Shown here one piece after another: positions 1 to 7,553 of a DNA stretch of 64,000 nucleotides. The notes below the pieces were generated by a model. The model did no database searches. It was not told where the DNA came from and was given only the letters and a program-made list of their open reading frames with translations. The position numbers and the translations under genes were made by a program. The stretch comes from Streptomyces sp. R41 (lineage in GTDB: Bacteria > Actinomycetota > Actinomycetes > Streptomycetales > Streptomycetaceae): positions 7,795,001 through 7,859,000 of the forward strand of contig NZ_CP163443.1 in assembly GCF_041053055.1 (NCBI RefSeq), given 5' to 3'. Position 1 is the stretch's first letter, and each line of letters begins with the position of its first letter.

Positions 1-1817
1 AGGGAGGACAGGAACTCCGAAATCGGCGCGCCCCCGGAGAGGTTGGGCCGCGCCGCGGTCTCCGGCAGCTGCGGGAGGTCGACCACGTTCAGTCGCAGCA
101 GGCGGCCCGAAGAGATCACCACGCCGATCTCGCCGCGCGCTGTCGCGGGCACCGCGGAGACGATCACGTCGTGCTTGGTGCGCTTGGCGTCCTCGGCGTC
201 CTCGAAGGGGTCGCCGTTGGCCGTACGGGCGAGGAGACCCGTCGAGGACAGCAGCACCCGGCACGGGTCGTCCGCCACCTGGAGCGGGACCGTCGCGGCG
301 GGGGTGCCGGCGGACTCCAGGAGTACCGTACGCCGGTCGGTGCCGAACTTCTTGGCCACCGATGCCAGTTCGCCCGAGACCAGCTTGCGCAGCTCCGCGT
401 CCGACTCCAGGATGCCGGTCAGCTCGTCGATCTCGCCGTTGAGCCGGTCGCGCTCCGACTCCAGCTCGATGCGGTCGAACTTGGTGAGGCGGCGCAGCGG
501 CGTGTCCAGGATGTACTGCGTCTGGATCTCGCTCAGCGAGAAGCGCTCGATCAGGCGCTCCTTGGCCTGCGCCGAGTTGTCGCTGGAGCGGATGAGTCGG
601 ATGACCTCGTCGATGTCCAGGAGGGCGACGAGCAGGCCCTCGACCAGGTGCAGCCGGTCGCGCTTCTTGCCGCGGCGGAACTCGCTGCGGCGGCGCACGA
701 CGTCGAAGCGGTGGTCGAGGTAGACCTCCAGGAGCTCCTTGAGGCCCAGGGTGAGCGGCTGGCCGTCCACCAGCGCCACGTTGTTGATACCGAAGGACTC
801 CTCCATCGGCGTCAGCTTGTAGAGCTGCTCCAGGACCGCTTCCGGCACGAAGCCGTTCTTGATCTCGATCACCAGGCGCAGACCGTGCGCACGGTCGGTG
901 AGGTCCTTCACATCGGCGATGCCCTGCAGCTTCTTGTTGCCGACGAGGTCCTTGATCTTCGCGATCACCTTCTCCGGGCCGACGGTGAAGGGCAGTTCGG
1001 TGACGACGAGGCCCTTGCGGCGCGCCGTCACGTTGTCCACCGACACCGTGGCGCGGATCTTGAAGGTGCCGCGGCCCGACTCGTACGCGTCCCTGATCCC
1101 GGAGAGTCCGACGATCCGGCCGCCGGTGGGCAGGTCGGGGCCCGGGATGTACTTCATCAGCGTTTCGAGGTCGGCGCCCGGGTAGCGGATCAGGTGGCGG
1201 GCGGCGGCGATGACCTCGCCGAGGTTGTGCGGCGGCATGTTGGTGGCCATGCCGACGGCGATGCCGGACGAGCCGTTGACCAGGAGATTCGGGTACGCCG
1301 CCGGGAGGACGTCGGGCTCCTGCTCCTGGCCGTCGTAGTTCGGCGTGAAGTCGACCGTGTTCTCGTCGATCGACTCGGTCATCAGTGACGTCGCGTCGGC
1401 CATCCGGCACTCGGTGTAACGCATGGCGGCCGGCGGGTCGTCGTTGCCGAGCGAGCCGAAGTTGCCGTGCCCGTCGACCAGCGGCAGGCGCATCGAGAAG
1501 GGCTGGGCCAGGCGCACGAGCGCGTCGTAGATCGACGCGTCTCCGTGCGGGTGGAGCTTACCCATGACCTCGCCGACGACGCGGGCGCACTTCACATAGC
1601 CGCGGTCGGGGCGCAGGCCCATCTCGTTCATCTGGTAGACGATGCGGCGGTGCACGGGCTTGAGGCCGTCGCGCGCGTCCGGCAGGGCTCGCGAGTAGAT
1701 GACCGAGTACGCGTACTCGAGGAAGGAGCCCTGCATTTCGTCCACGACGTCGATGTCGAGGATCTTCTCCTCGTACGAGTCGTCGGGCGGCGGGGTCTTC
1801 GTGCTGCGGCGGGCCAT
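1..1817 (-). CDS. parC: DNA topoisomerase IV subunit A (ParC), C-terminus cut by window edge
   Basis: Type IIA topoisomerase A subunit, which with ParE decatenates daughter chromosomes. About 605 residues are present from the start; the C-terminal part lies beyond base 1. The catalytic tyrosine is Tyr134 in the motif AAMRYTE, and the quinolone-region motif [10 protein letters not shown] lies at residues 89-98. The ATG at 1817 has AAGGAG about 11 bases upstream. The gene is divergent from the M16 peptidase operon. It could in principle be a GyrA paralogue, but gyrA normally sits near the origin with gyrB; the neighbours here match the parC locus of other streptomycetes (from memory). Confidence 0.88.
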   Translation of the reverse strand, partial: MARRSTKTPPPDDSYEEKILDIDVVDEMQGSFLEYAYSVIYSRALPDARDGLKPVHRRIVYQMNEMGLRPDRGYVKCARVVGEVMGKLHPHGDASIYDALVRLAQPFSMRLPLVDGHGNFGSLGNDDPPAAMRYTECRMADATSLMTESIDENTVDFTPNYDGQEQEPDVLPAAYPNLLVNGSSGIAVGMATNMPPHNLGEVIAAARHLIRYPGADLETLMKYIPGPDLPTGGRIVGLSGIRDAYESGRGTFKIRATVSVDNVTARRKGLVVTELPFTVGPEKVIAKIKDLVGNKKLQGIADVKDLTDRAHGLRLVIEIKNGFVPEAVLEQLYKLTPMEESFGINNVALVDGQPLTLGLKELLEVYLDHRFDVVRRRSEFRRGKKRDRLHLVEGLLVALLDIDEVIRLIRSSDNSAQAKERLIERFSLSEIQTQYILDTPLRRLTKFDRIELESERDRLNGEIDELTGILESDAELRKLVSGELASVAKKFGTDRRTVLLESAGTPAATVPLQVADDPCRVLLSSTGLLARTANGDPFEDAEDAKRTKHDVIVSAVPATARGEIGVVISSGRLLRLNVVDLPQLPETAARPNLSGGAPISEFLSS

Positions 1818-2075
1818 CGCTGCTGCGGCTCCTTCACAGTCTCTGCCGGGGCATGAACGGGATCTGACGCGGTCCATTGTGGACCGCCCCACTGACAACG
1901 CCGACCGCGACCCGTTCGTAGCGGGCTCGGAGGGCCTCCAGGGACGCGGCTGCGACCCGCGAGAGTCTCGCTCTCGGCGTACGAGGTGCGGGAACTTCGC
2001 CAGCCGTCGGCGCGCTTGCATACAGTGGCAGGACCGACAGGAAATACGCAGTTTTCCGCGATCGAAGGGACGTAC

Positions 2076-3428
2076 ATGCCCATGGGTCACACGGCCACAG
2101 CTGAGGCAGACTCCGGCGGCCTGACAGCGACCGAGCACCGCCTGGCCAACGGCCTGCGCGTGGTGCTCTCCGAGGATCACCTGACCCCGGTCGCGGCGGT
2201 GTGCCTCTGGTACGACGTCGGCTCGCGCCACGAGGTCAAGGGCCGTACCGGTCTGGCTCACCTCTTCGAGCACCTGATGTTCCAGGGCTCGGGCCAGGTG
2301 AAGGGCAACGGCCACTTCGAACTGGTGCAGGGCGCGGGCGGTTCGCTCAACGGCACCACGAGCTTCGAGCGCACCAACTACTTCGAGACCATGCCCGCCC
2401 ACCAGCTGGAGCTCGCCCTCTGGCTGGAGGCCGACCGCATGGGCTCGCTGCTCGCCGCGCTCGACGACGAGTCCATGGAGAACCAGCGGGACGTCGTCAA
2501 GAACGAGCGCCGGCAGCGCTACGACAACGTGCCCTACGGCACCGCGTTCGAGAAACTGACGGCGCTGGCGTACCCCGAGGGCCACCCGTACCACCACACC
2601 CCGATCGGGTCGATGGCGGACCTGGACGCGGCCACCCTGGAGGACGCCCGCGCGTTCTTCCGCACGTACTACGCGCCCAACAACGCGGTGCTGTCGGTGG
2701 TCGGAGACATCGACCCGCAGCAGACGCTCGCCTGGATCGAGAAGTACTTCGGCTCCATCCCCGGGCACGACGGCAAGCCCGCCCCGCGCGACGGCTCGCT
2801 GCCCGAGACCATCGGCGAGCAGCTGCGCGAGGTCGTCGAGGAGGAGGTCCCGGCGCGCGCCCTGATGGCCGCCTACCGGCTCCCGGAGGACGGCACGCGC
2901 GCGGCCGACGCGGCCGACGTGGCGCTCACCGTCCTCGGCGGCGGCGAGTCCTCCCGGCTCTACAACCGGCTCGTACGCCGCGACCGCACCGCCGTCGCGG
3001 CCGGGTTCGGCCTGCTGCGGCTCGCCGGAGCGCCCTCCCTGGGGTGGCTGGACGTCAAGACGTCCGGCGACGTCGAGGTCCCGGTCATCGAGGCCGCCGT
3101 GGACGAGGAGCTCGCCCGGTTCGCCGAGGAGGGCCCCACGGCCGAGGAAATGGAGCGCGCCCAGGCCCAGTTGGAGCGCGAGTGGCTGGACCGGCTCGGC
3201 ACCGTCGCGGGCCGCGCCGACGAACTGTGCCGGTACGCCGTCCTGTTCGGCGACCCGCAGCTCGCCCTGACCGCCGTGCAGCGCGTCCTGGAGGTCACCG
3301 CAGAGGAGGTCCAGGAGGTCGCCAAGTCCCGCCTGCGCCCCGACAACCGCGCGGTGCTCGTCTACGAGCCGATCGCCCCCGAAGACACCGACGCCGCTGA
3401 CGACACCGACGAGGAGGCGGCGAAGTGA
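2076..3428 (+). CDS. M16 family zinc metallopeptidase, catalytic subunit
   Basis: Peptidase of the pitrilysin/insulinase (M16) type, 450 residues, the usual length for the M16B subfamily. The inverted zinc motif HLFEH is at residues 62-66, and the third ligand Glu144 lies in VVKNE, so the active site is complete. The ATG at 2076 has GAAGGGA five bases upstream; a second ATG at 2082 is possible. No signal peptide is seen. Its stop overlaps the start of the second M16 gene, so the two are translationally coupled and probably form a two-subunit enzyme, as in mitochondrial processing peptidase. The substrate cannot be told from sequence. Confidence 0.9.
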   Translation: MPMGHTATAEADSGGLTATEHRLANGLRVVLSEDHLTPVAAVCLWYDVGSRHEVKGRTGLAHLFEHLMFQGSGQVKGNGHFELVQGAGGSLNGTTSFERTNYFETMPAHQLELALWLEADRMGSLLAALDDESMENQRDVVKNERRQRYDNVPYGTAFEKLTALAYPEGHPYHHTPIGSMADLDAATLEDARAFFRTYYAPNNAVLSVVGDIDPQQTLAWIEKYFGSIPGHDGKPAPRDGSLPETIGEQLREVVEEEVPARALMAAYRLPEDGTRAADAADVALTVLGGGESSRLYNRLVRRDRTAVAAGFGLLRLAGAPSLGWLDVKTSGDVEVPVIEAAVDEELARFAEEGPTAEEMERAQAQLEREWLDRLGTVAGRADELCRYAVLFGDPQLALTAVQRVLEVTAEEVQEVAKSRLRPDNRAVLVYEPIAPEDTDAADDTDEEAAK

Positions 3429-4813
3429 CCGAGCTCGCCACCATGGACTTCCACCCGCAGCCCCAGGCCGGCGAGGCCAAGCCGTGGGCCTTCCCGTCGC
3501 CCGAGCGCGGCACGCTCGACAACGGCCTCACGCTCCTGCGCTGCCACCGCCCCGGCCAGCAGGTCGTCGCCGTCGAGGTGATCCTCGCCGCGCCGCTGGA
3601 GGCCGAACCAGCGGGCCTCGACGGCATCGCCACGATCATGGCGCGTGCCTTCTCCGAGGGCACCGACAAGCACTCCGCCGAGGAGTTCGCCGCCGAGCTG
3701 GAGCGCTGCGGCGCCACCCTCGACTCGCACGCCGACCACCCCGGCGTACGCCTGTCGCTCGAAGTGCCCGTCTCGCGCCTCCCCAAGGCGCTGGGTCTGC
3801 TCGCCGACGCCCTGAGGGCACCGGCGTTCGCGGACAGCGAGGTCGAGCGACTGGTCCGCAACCGCCTGGACGAGATCCCGCACGAGACGGCCAACCCGGC
3901 CCGCCGCGCCGCCAAGGAGCTCTCCAAGGAGCTGTTCCCGGCGACCTCGCGCATGTCGCGCCCGCGCCAGGGCACCGAGGAGACCGTCCAGAAGATCGAC
4001 GCGGCGGCCGTGCGCGCCTTCTACGACAAGCACGTACGCCCCGCGACGGCCACCGCCGTCATCGTCGGTGACCTGACCGATGTCGACCTCGACGCGCTGC
4101 TCGCGGACACGCTCGGCTCCTGGACCGGCTCGTCCGCCGAGCCGCGCCCCGTGCCGCCGGTGAGCGCCGACGACACCGGCCGCGTGATCATCGTGGACCG
4201 CCCCGGCGCCGTCCAGACGCAGCTGCTCATCGGCCGCGTCGGCGCCGACCGGCACGATCGCGTCTGGCCCGCCCAGGTGCTCGGCACGTACTGCCTCGGC
4301 GGCACCCTCACCTCGCGCCTGGACCGCGTCCTGCGCGAGGAGAAGGGTTATACCTACGGTGTGCGGGCGTTCGGCCAGGTGCTGCGCTCCGCGCCGGACG
4401 GCACGGGCGTCGCGATGCTCGCCATCAGCGGCTCGGTGGACACCCCGAACACCGGTCCGGCGCTCGACGACCTGTGGAAGGTGCTGCGTACCCTCGCCGC
4501 CGAGGGCCTGACGGACGCCGAGCGCGACATCGCCGTACAGAACCTGGTGGGTGTGGCGCCCCTCAAGTTCGAGACCGCGGCGGCCGTCGCGAGCACGCTC
4601 GCCGACCAGGTCGAGCAGTACCTGTCGGACGACTACCAGGCGACGCTCTATCAGCAGCTCGCCGCGACGGGCACCGTGGAGGCCACCGCGGCCGCCGTGA
4701 ACGCCTTCCCGGTGGACCGTCTGGTGACCGTCCTGGTGGGCGACGCCGCGCAGATCGAGGAGCCCGTCAAGGAGCTCGGAATCGGTGAAGTGACCGTCGT
4801 CCGGGCCGAGTAG
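3425..4813 (+). CDS. M16 family peptidase-like protein, non-catalytic partner
   Basis: Second M16-fold protein, 462 residues, with a GTG start inside the stop codon of the upstream gene. At the position of the zinc motif it reads GIATIMARAFSEG, with no HxxEH, so it should not bind catalytic zinc. The C-terminal half keeps the tyrosine-containing stretch EKGYTYGVRAF, which helps hold substrate in M16 pairs. This active/inactive pairing is typical of heterodimeric M16B enzymes, so the protein is probably the structural or substrate-binding subunit. The operon ends at the strong hairpin 4832-4868. Confidence 0.87.
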   Translation: MTELATMDFHPQPQAGEAKPWAFPSPERGTLDNGLTLLRCHRPGQQVVAVEVILAAPLEAEPAGLDGIATIMARAFSEGTDKHSAEEFAAELERCGATLDSHADHPGVRLSLEVPVSRLPKALGLLADALRAPAFADSEVERLVRNRLDEIPHETANPARRAAKELSKELFPATSRMSRPRQGTEETVQKIDAAAVRAFYDKHVRPATATAVIVGDLTDVDLDALLADTLGSWTGSSAEPRPVPPVSADDTGRVIIVDRPGAVQTQLLIGRVGADRHDRVWPAQVLGTYCLGGTLTSRLDRVLREEKGYTYGVRAFGQVLRSAPDGTGVAMLAISGSVDTPNTGPALDDLWKVLRTLAAEGLTDAERDIAVQNLVGVAPLKFETAAAVASTLADQVEQYLSDDYQATLYQQLAATGTVEATAAAVNAFPVDRLVTVLVGDAAQIEEPVKELGIGEVTVVRAE

Positions 4814-4831
4814 GACAGCGCGACTCCCTGA

Positions 4832-4868
4832 AGACCCAGGTGACTGAAGAGTCACCTGGGTCTCCTTT
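4832..4868 (+). terminator. Rho-independent-type terminator after the M16 pair
   Basis: A perfect 14-bp inverted repeat (4832-4845 with 4850-4863) around the loop GAAG is followed by CCTTTTG. It lies 18 bases after the stop of the second M16 gene and ends that operon. Confidence 0.85.
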
Positions 4869-5049
4869 TGCCCGAACTTCGGCCTACTTCCCGGGCTTCG
4901 TCCCCAAGGTGTCCGTATTGATAGGGAGGTTGCCTGTCTGCCCTGTGGCATGCGCTACAAAGGCCGTGATCCGTTTGTTGTTTGAAAGATGCCCCGTTTA
5001 GCGTCGGTCGGGCTGTTCGTCAGGCAGTGCGCCGCGCCCGCGGCACCGG

Positions 5050-5200
5050 ACAGCCATCGCCGAGTCCCCGTACGGCGCGAGCCAGGGGAGCCGGGGACCC
5101 ACACGCAGTCCCTGGGGTGAATCGGACGCCCTCCCAGGAGGGAGTCCGTAGGAGACCTTCCTGCTCCGAACCCGTCAGCTAACCCGGTAGGCGAGAAGGA
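5050..5200 (+). promoter_or_regulatory. c-di-AMP riboswitch (ydaO-yuaA class)
   Basis: The leader upstream of the M23 peptidase carries the conserved blocks of the ydaO class: GAGCCGGGGACCCA near 5089-5102, GGGGTGAATCGG near 5114-5125, and CGAACCCGTCAGCTAACC near 5167-5184. The outer stem TCGCC (5057-5061) with GGCGA (5189-5193) closes the aptamer. In actinobacteria this class is known to sit before cell-wall hydrolase genes and to switch them off when c-di-AMP is high. The aptamer ends about 20 bases before the start codon, so control could be by an overlapping terminator or by access to the ribosome site. The rest of 4869-5049 shows no gene. Confidence 0.9.
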
Positions 5201-5220
5201 AGGAAAGGATCAGCCCCTAC

Positions 5221-5985
5221 ATGGCGTTCACCTGTGGCACAGGGAAGCACCGTCGTCCGAGCCGCGTGAAGCGCACGACCACGAACGCCGTCGGCGTCGC
5301 AGCGCTCGCCACCACCGGTGTCATCGGAACCCTGGCCGCCCCGGCACTCGCCGCGGACACCTCCGCCGAGCAGACCGGGCTGACCCCGATCATCACCATC
5401 GGCGACACCCTCGCCGAGAAGATCGACGCGCAGGCCGTCGCCCAGCAGCACGCCGCCGACGAGGCCGCCGCGCAGAAGAAGGCCGAGGAAGCCGCCCGCA
5501 AGGAGGCCGCGAAGAGGGCCAAGGAGGCGCGCGAGGCCAAGGAGCGCGCCGCCCGCGCAGCCGAGCGCAAGCGTCTCAACACCTTCGTCCTGCCGATCAC
5601 CGGCTCGTACATCTCCACCGGCTACAAGGCCGGTGGCAGCCTCTGGTCCTCCGGCAGCCACACCGGCGTCGACTTCCACGCCGCGTCCGGCACCTCGGTG
5701 CACGCCGTCGGCTCCGGCACGGTCGTCACGGCCGGCTGGGGCGGCGCCTACGGCAACCAGGTCGTCATCAAGATGCACGACGGTACGTACACGATGTACG
5801 GGCACCTGTCGTCCATCGGCGTCTCCGTGGGCCAGACGGTGACTCCGGGCCAGCAGATAGCCCTCTCCGGGTCTACCGGCAACACCACCGGGCCGCACCT
5901 CCACTTCGAGGCCCGTACGACCGCGGAGTACGGCTCGGACATCGACCCGGTGGCGTACCTTCGTTCGCACGGTGTGAACGTCTGA
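5221..5985 (+). CDS. Secreted M23 (LytM-type) peptidoglycan endopeptidase
   Basis: Cell-wall hydrolase of 254 residues. A signal peptide covers residues 1-44 (cleavage after APALA). Residues 70-118 are a highly charged Ala/Glu/Lys/Arg coiled coil. The C-terminal LytM domain starts near 122. Zinc ligands are His147 and Asp151 (HTGVD) and His228, with the catalytic histidines His195 (YGHL) and His226 (HLHFE), so it should be active. It probably cuts peptide cross-links outside the membrane. It sits alone downstream of the c-di-AMP riboswitch, which ties its expression to osmotic or potassium status. AGGAAAGG at 5201-5208 is the likely ribosome site. Confidence 0.93.
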   Translation: MAFTCGTGKHRRPSRVKRTTTNAVGVAALATTGVIGTLAAPALAADTSAEQTGLTPIITIGDTLAEKIDAQAVAQQHAADEAAAQKKAEEAARKEAAKRAKEAREAKERAARAAERKRLNTFVLPITGSYISTGYKAGGSLWSSGSHTGVDFHAASGTSVHAVGSGTVVTAGWGGAYGNQVVIKMHDGTYTMYGHLSSIGVSVGQTVTPGQQIALSGSTGNTTGPHLHFEARTTAEYGSDIDPVAYLRSHGVNV

Positions 5986-6015
5986 CAAGCGCATCACCGC
6001 TTCTTCGCCACTTCC

Positions 6016-6044
6016 GATGCCCCGGCTCGCCGAGCCGGGGCATC
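6016..6044 (+). terminator. Terminator after the M23 peptidase
   Basis: A 14-bp perfect inverted repeat, 6016-6029 with 6031-6044, lies about 30 bases after the M23 stop. Confidence 0.75.
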
Positions 6045-6182
6045 GTCGTTTCAGGCGGCCGTGTGTCCAAAAAATATCCCTGGATTCCGGCCTGCCATCG
6101 GAAATTCCGGCTCCCTGCAATAGAGTCACTGAACAAGCGTCAATCGATGGCGTTTCGCGGGGATTAAAGCGGAGGTCCGGTC

Positions 6183-6878
6183 ATGCGTATTCCGGCGCAC
6201 TCGGTATGCACGGCGATCCGTGACGACATCGTCGCGGGTGTCTACGAGCGAGGCAGCCGGCTCACCGAGGAACTGCTCGCGCGGCGCTACGGCGTCTCGC
6301 GCGTCCCCGTGCGCGAGGCCCTGCGCACGCTGGAGGCCGAGGGCTTCGTCGTCACCCGTCGGCACGCGGGCGCGTGCGTCGCGGAGCCCACCGAGCAGGA
6401 GGCCTCCGACCTGCTGGAGATGCGCATGCTGCTTGAGCCGCTGGGTGCCGCGCGGGCCGCGCAGCGCCGTACCGAGGCCCACCTCAAGGTGCTCCGAGGC
6501 CTGGTCAGGCTGGGTCAGGAGCGGGCCAGGAGGGGCCACAGCGAGGACCTGCGCTCGCTGGGCGGCTGGTTCCACGAGACCCTCGCGCAGGCTTCCGGAA
6601 GCCCCGCCCTCACCTCCACGCTCGCCCAGCTGCGGCACAAGATCGCATGGATGTACGCGGTGGAGGCGCCGGCCAACCCCGCCGAGTCCTGGGCGGAGCA
6701 CGGCGGCATCGTGGACGCCGTGGCGCGCGGTGACAGCGAGCGGGCCCGGGCGATCACGGCCCTGCACACCGAGCGTGCCGCGGTCGCGCACCGGCTCCGA
6801 TTTCCCGGCGGCGGAGATCGTCCGGACCGTGTGAGGACTTCGCAACCTCCCGTAAACATGACGGGCCTGCGGCATTAA
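6183..6878 (+). CDS. GntR family transcriptional regulator (FadR-like, FCD domain)
   Basis: Regulator of 231 residues. The N-terminal winged helix covers residues 8-70 (RLTEELLARRYGVSRVPVREALRTLEAEG). An all-helical C-terminal domain of the FadR/FCD type follows (about 75-215) and should bind a small acidic ligand. ATG 6183 has GGAGG (6171-6175) seven bases upstream. It is monocistronic and convergent with ptsH. The ligand and targets are unknown, and no clear operator is seen in its own upstream region. Confidence 0.88.
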   Translation: MRIPAHSVCTAIRDDIVAGVYERGSRLTEELLARRYGVSRVPVREALRTLEAEGFVVTRRHAGACVAEPTEQEASDLLEMRMLLEPLGAARAAQRRTEAHLKVLRGLVRLGQERARRGHSEDLRSLGGWFHETLAQASGSPALTSTLAQLRHKIAWMYAVEAPANPAESWAEHGGIVDAVARGDSERARAITALHTERAAVAHRLRFPGGGDRPDRVRTSQPPVNMTGLRH

Positions 6879-7033
6879 CACGGGCGCCGTATACAAAGAG
6901 GGATATTCGGCAGGGCCCTATTTCCGCTGCCCCTCTTTTCGCGTGCCGAGAATTCCGGTGCGTGTTATTTTCGTGGGTGCGACGCGGGGTGCGCGGGTGA
7001 CATGCGCAGAATTCCTGGACGGTGTACGGAAAA

Positions 7034-7077
7034 CGGCTGAGCCGCGCCGCCCGGGAATGGGTGACGCGGCTCAGCCG
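7034..7077 (-). terminator. Terminator after ptsH, shared with the GntR gene
   Basis: A 13-bp perfect inverted repeat, 7034-7046 with 7065-7077, lies just past the ptsH stop, between two convergent genes. Confidence 0.75.
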
Positions 7078-7094
7078 CATGGTGTCCGTAATGC

Positions 7095-7376
7095 TCAGAC
7101 GGTCTCGGGGAGCTCCTCAAGCCCCTCGGCGACCAGCTTCGCCAGACGGTCGAGGGCAGCGTCCGCACCCTCGGCGTCGGACGCGAGGACGATCTCCTCG
7201 CCGCCCTGGGCGCCCAGCCCGAGGACAGCGAGCATGGAGGCCGCGTTGACGGGGTTGCCGTCGGCCTTGGCGATCGTCACGGGGATACCGGAGGCCGTCG
7301 CGGCCCGGACGAAGATGGAAGCGGGGCGGGCGTGGAGGCCCTCGGCCCAGCCGACGTTGACGCGGCGCTCAGCCAT
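7095..7376 (-). CDS. ptsH: Phosphocarrier protein HPr of the PTS
   Basis: HPr passes phosphate from PEP via enzyme I to sugar permeases. It has 93 residues, the normal size. The phosphorylated His15 is in GLHARPAS, and Ser47 is in the regulatory-site motif NAASML. The gene stands alone, as ptsH does in streptomycetes. A DasR-type dre site lies just upstream (7402-7417), so N-acetylglucosamine-responsive control is likely. The start at 7376 has GAAGGGCAG upstream. Confidence 0.95.
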   Translation of the reverse strand: MAERRVNVGWAEGLHARPASIFVRAATASGIPVTIAKADGNPVNAASMLAVLGLGAQGGEEIVLASDAEGADAALDRLAKLVAEGLEELPETV

Positions 7377-7401
7377 GTGATGCTGCCCTTCAGGTTTTCA
7401 G

Positions 7402-7417
7402 GGTTGTCTAGACCAGT
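7402..7417 (-). promoter_or_regulatory. DasR-type operator (dre site) upstream of ptsH
   Basis: On the minus strand these bases read ACTGGTCTAGACAACC. The known DasR consensus is ACTGGTCTAGACCACT, so 14 of 16 bases match, including the core GGTCTAGAC. It starts 26 bases upstream of the ptsH start codon. Control of pts genes by DasR is established in Streptomyces; its use here is inferred. Confidence 0.8.
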
Positions 7418-7553
7418 GTCCCATATCGTGAAGCGTCTCCGGAGCGGTCCTTCGTCCCCTCCGGAGTGTCGTCGGATCGCGGCCTCGATCCGACTTCCGT
7501 TGCCCACAGACTGCCTCGCGCCGTTGTCGGACGCGAGCCGTACTCTGGGCCCC

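Noticed and set aside
171..1388. Long plus-strand open frame opposite parC
   Set aside because: It is the complement of a clear topoisomerase gene; its product is Arg/Asp/Val-rich with no family likeness.
3362..4951. 529-codon minus-strand frame opposite the second M16 gene
   Set aside because: High G+C shadow; the plus strand has the M16 protein and its terminator.
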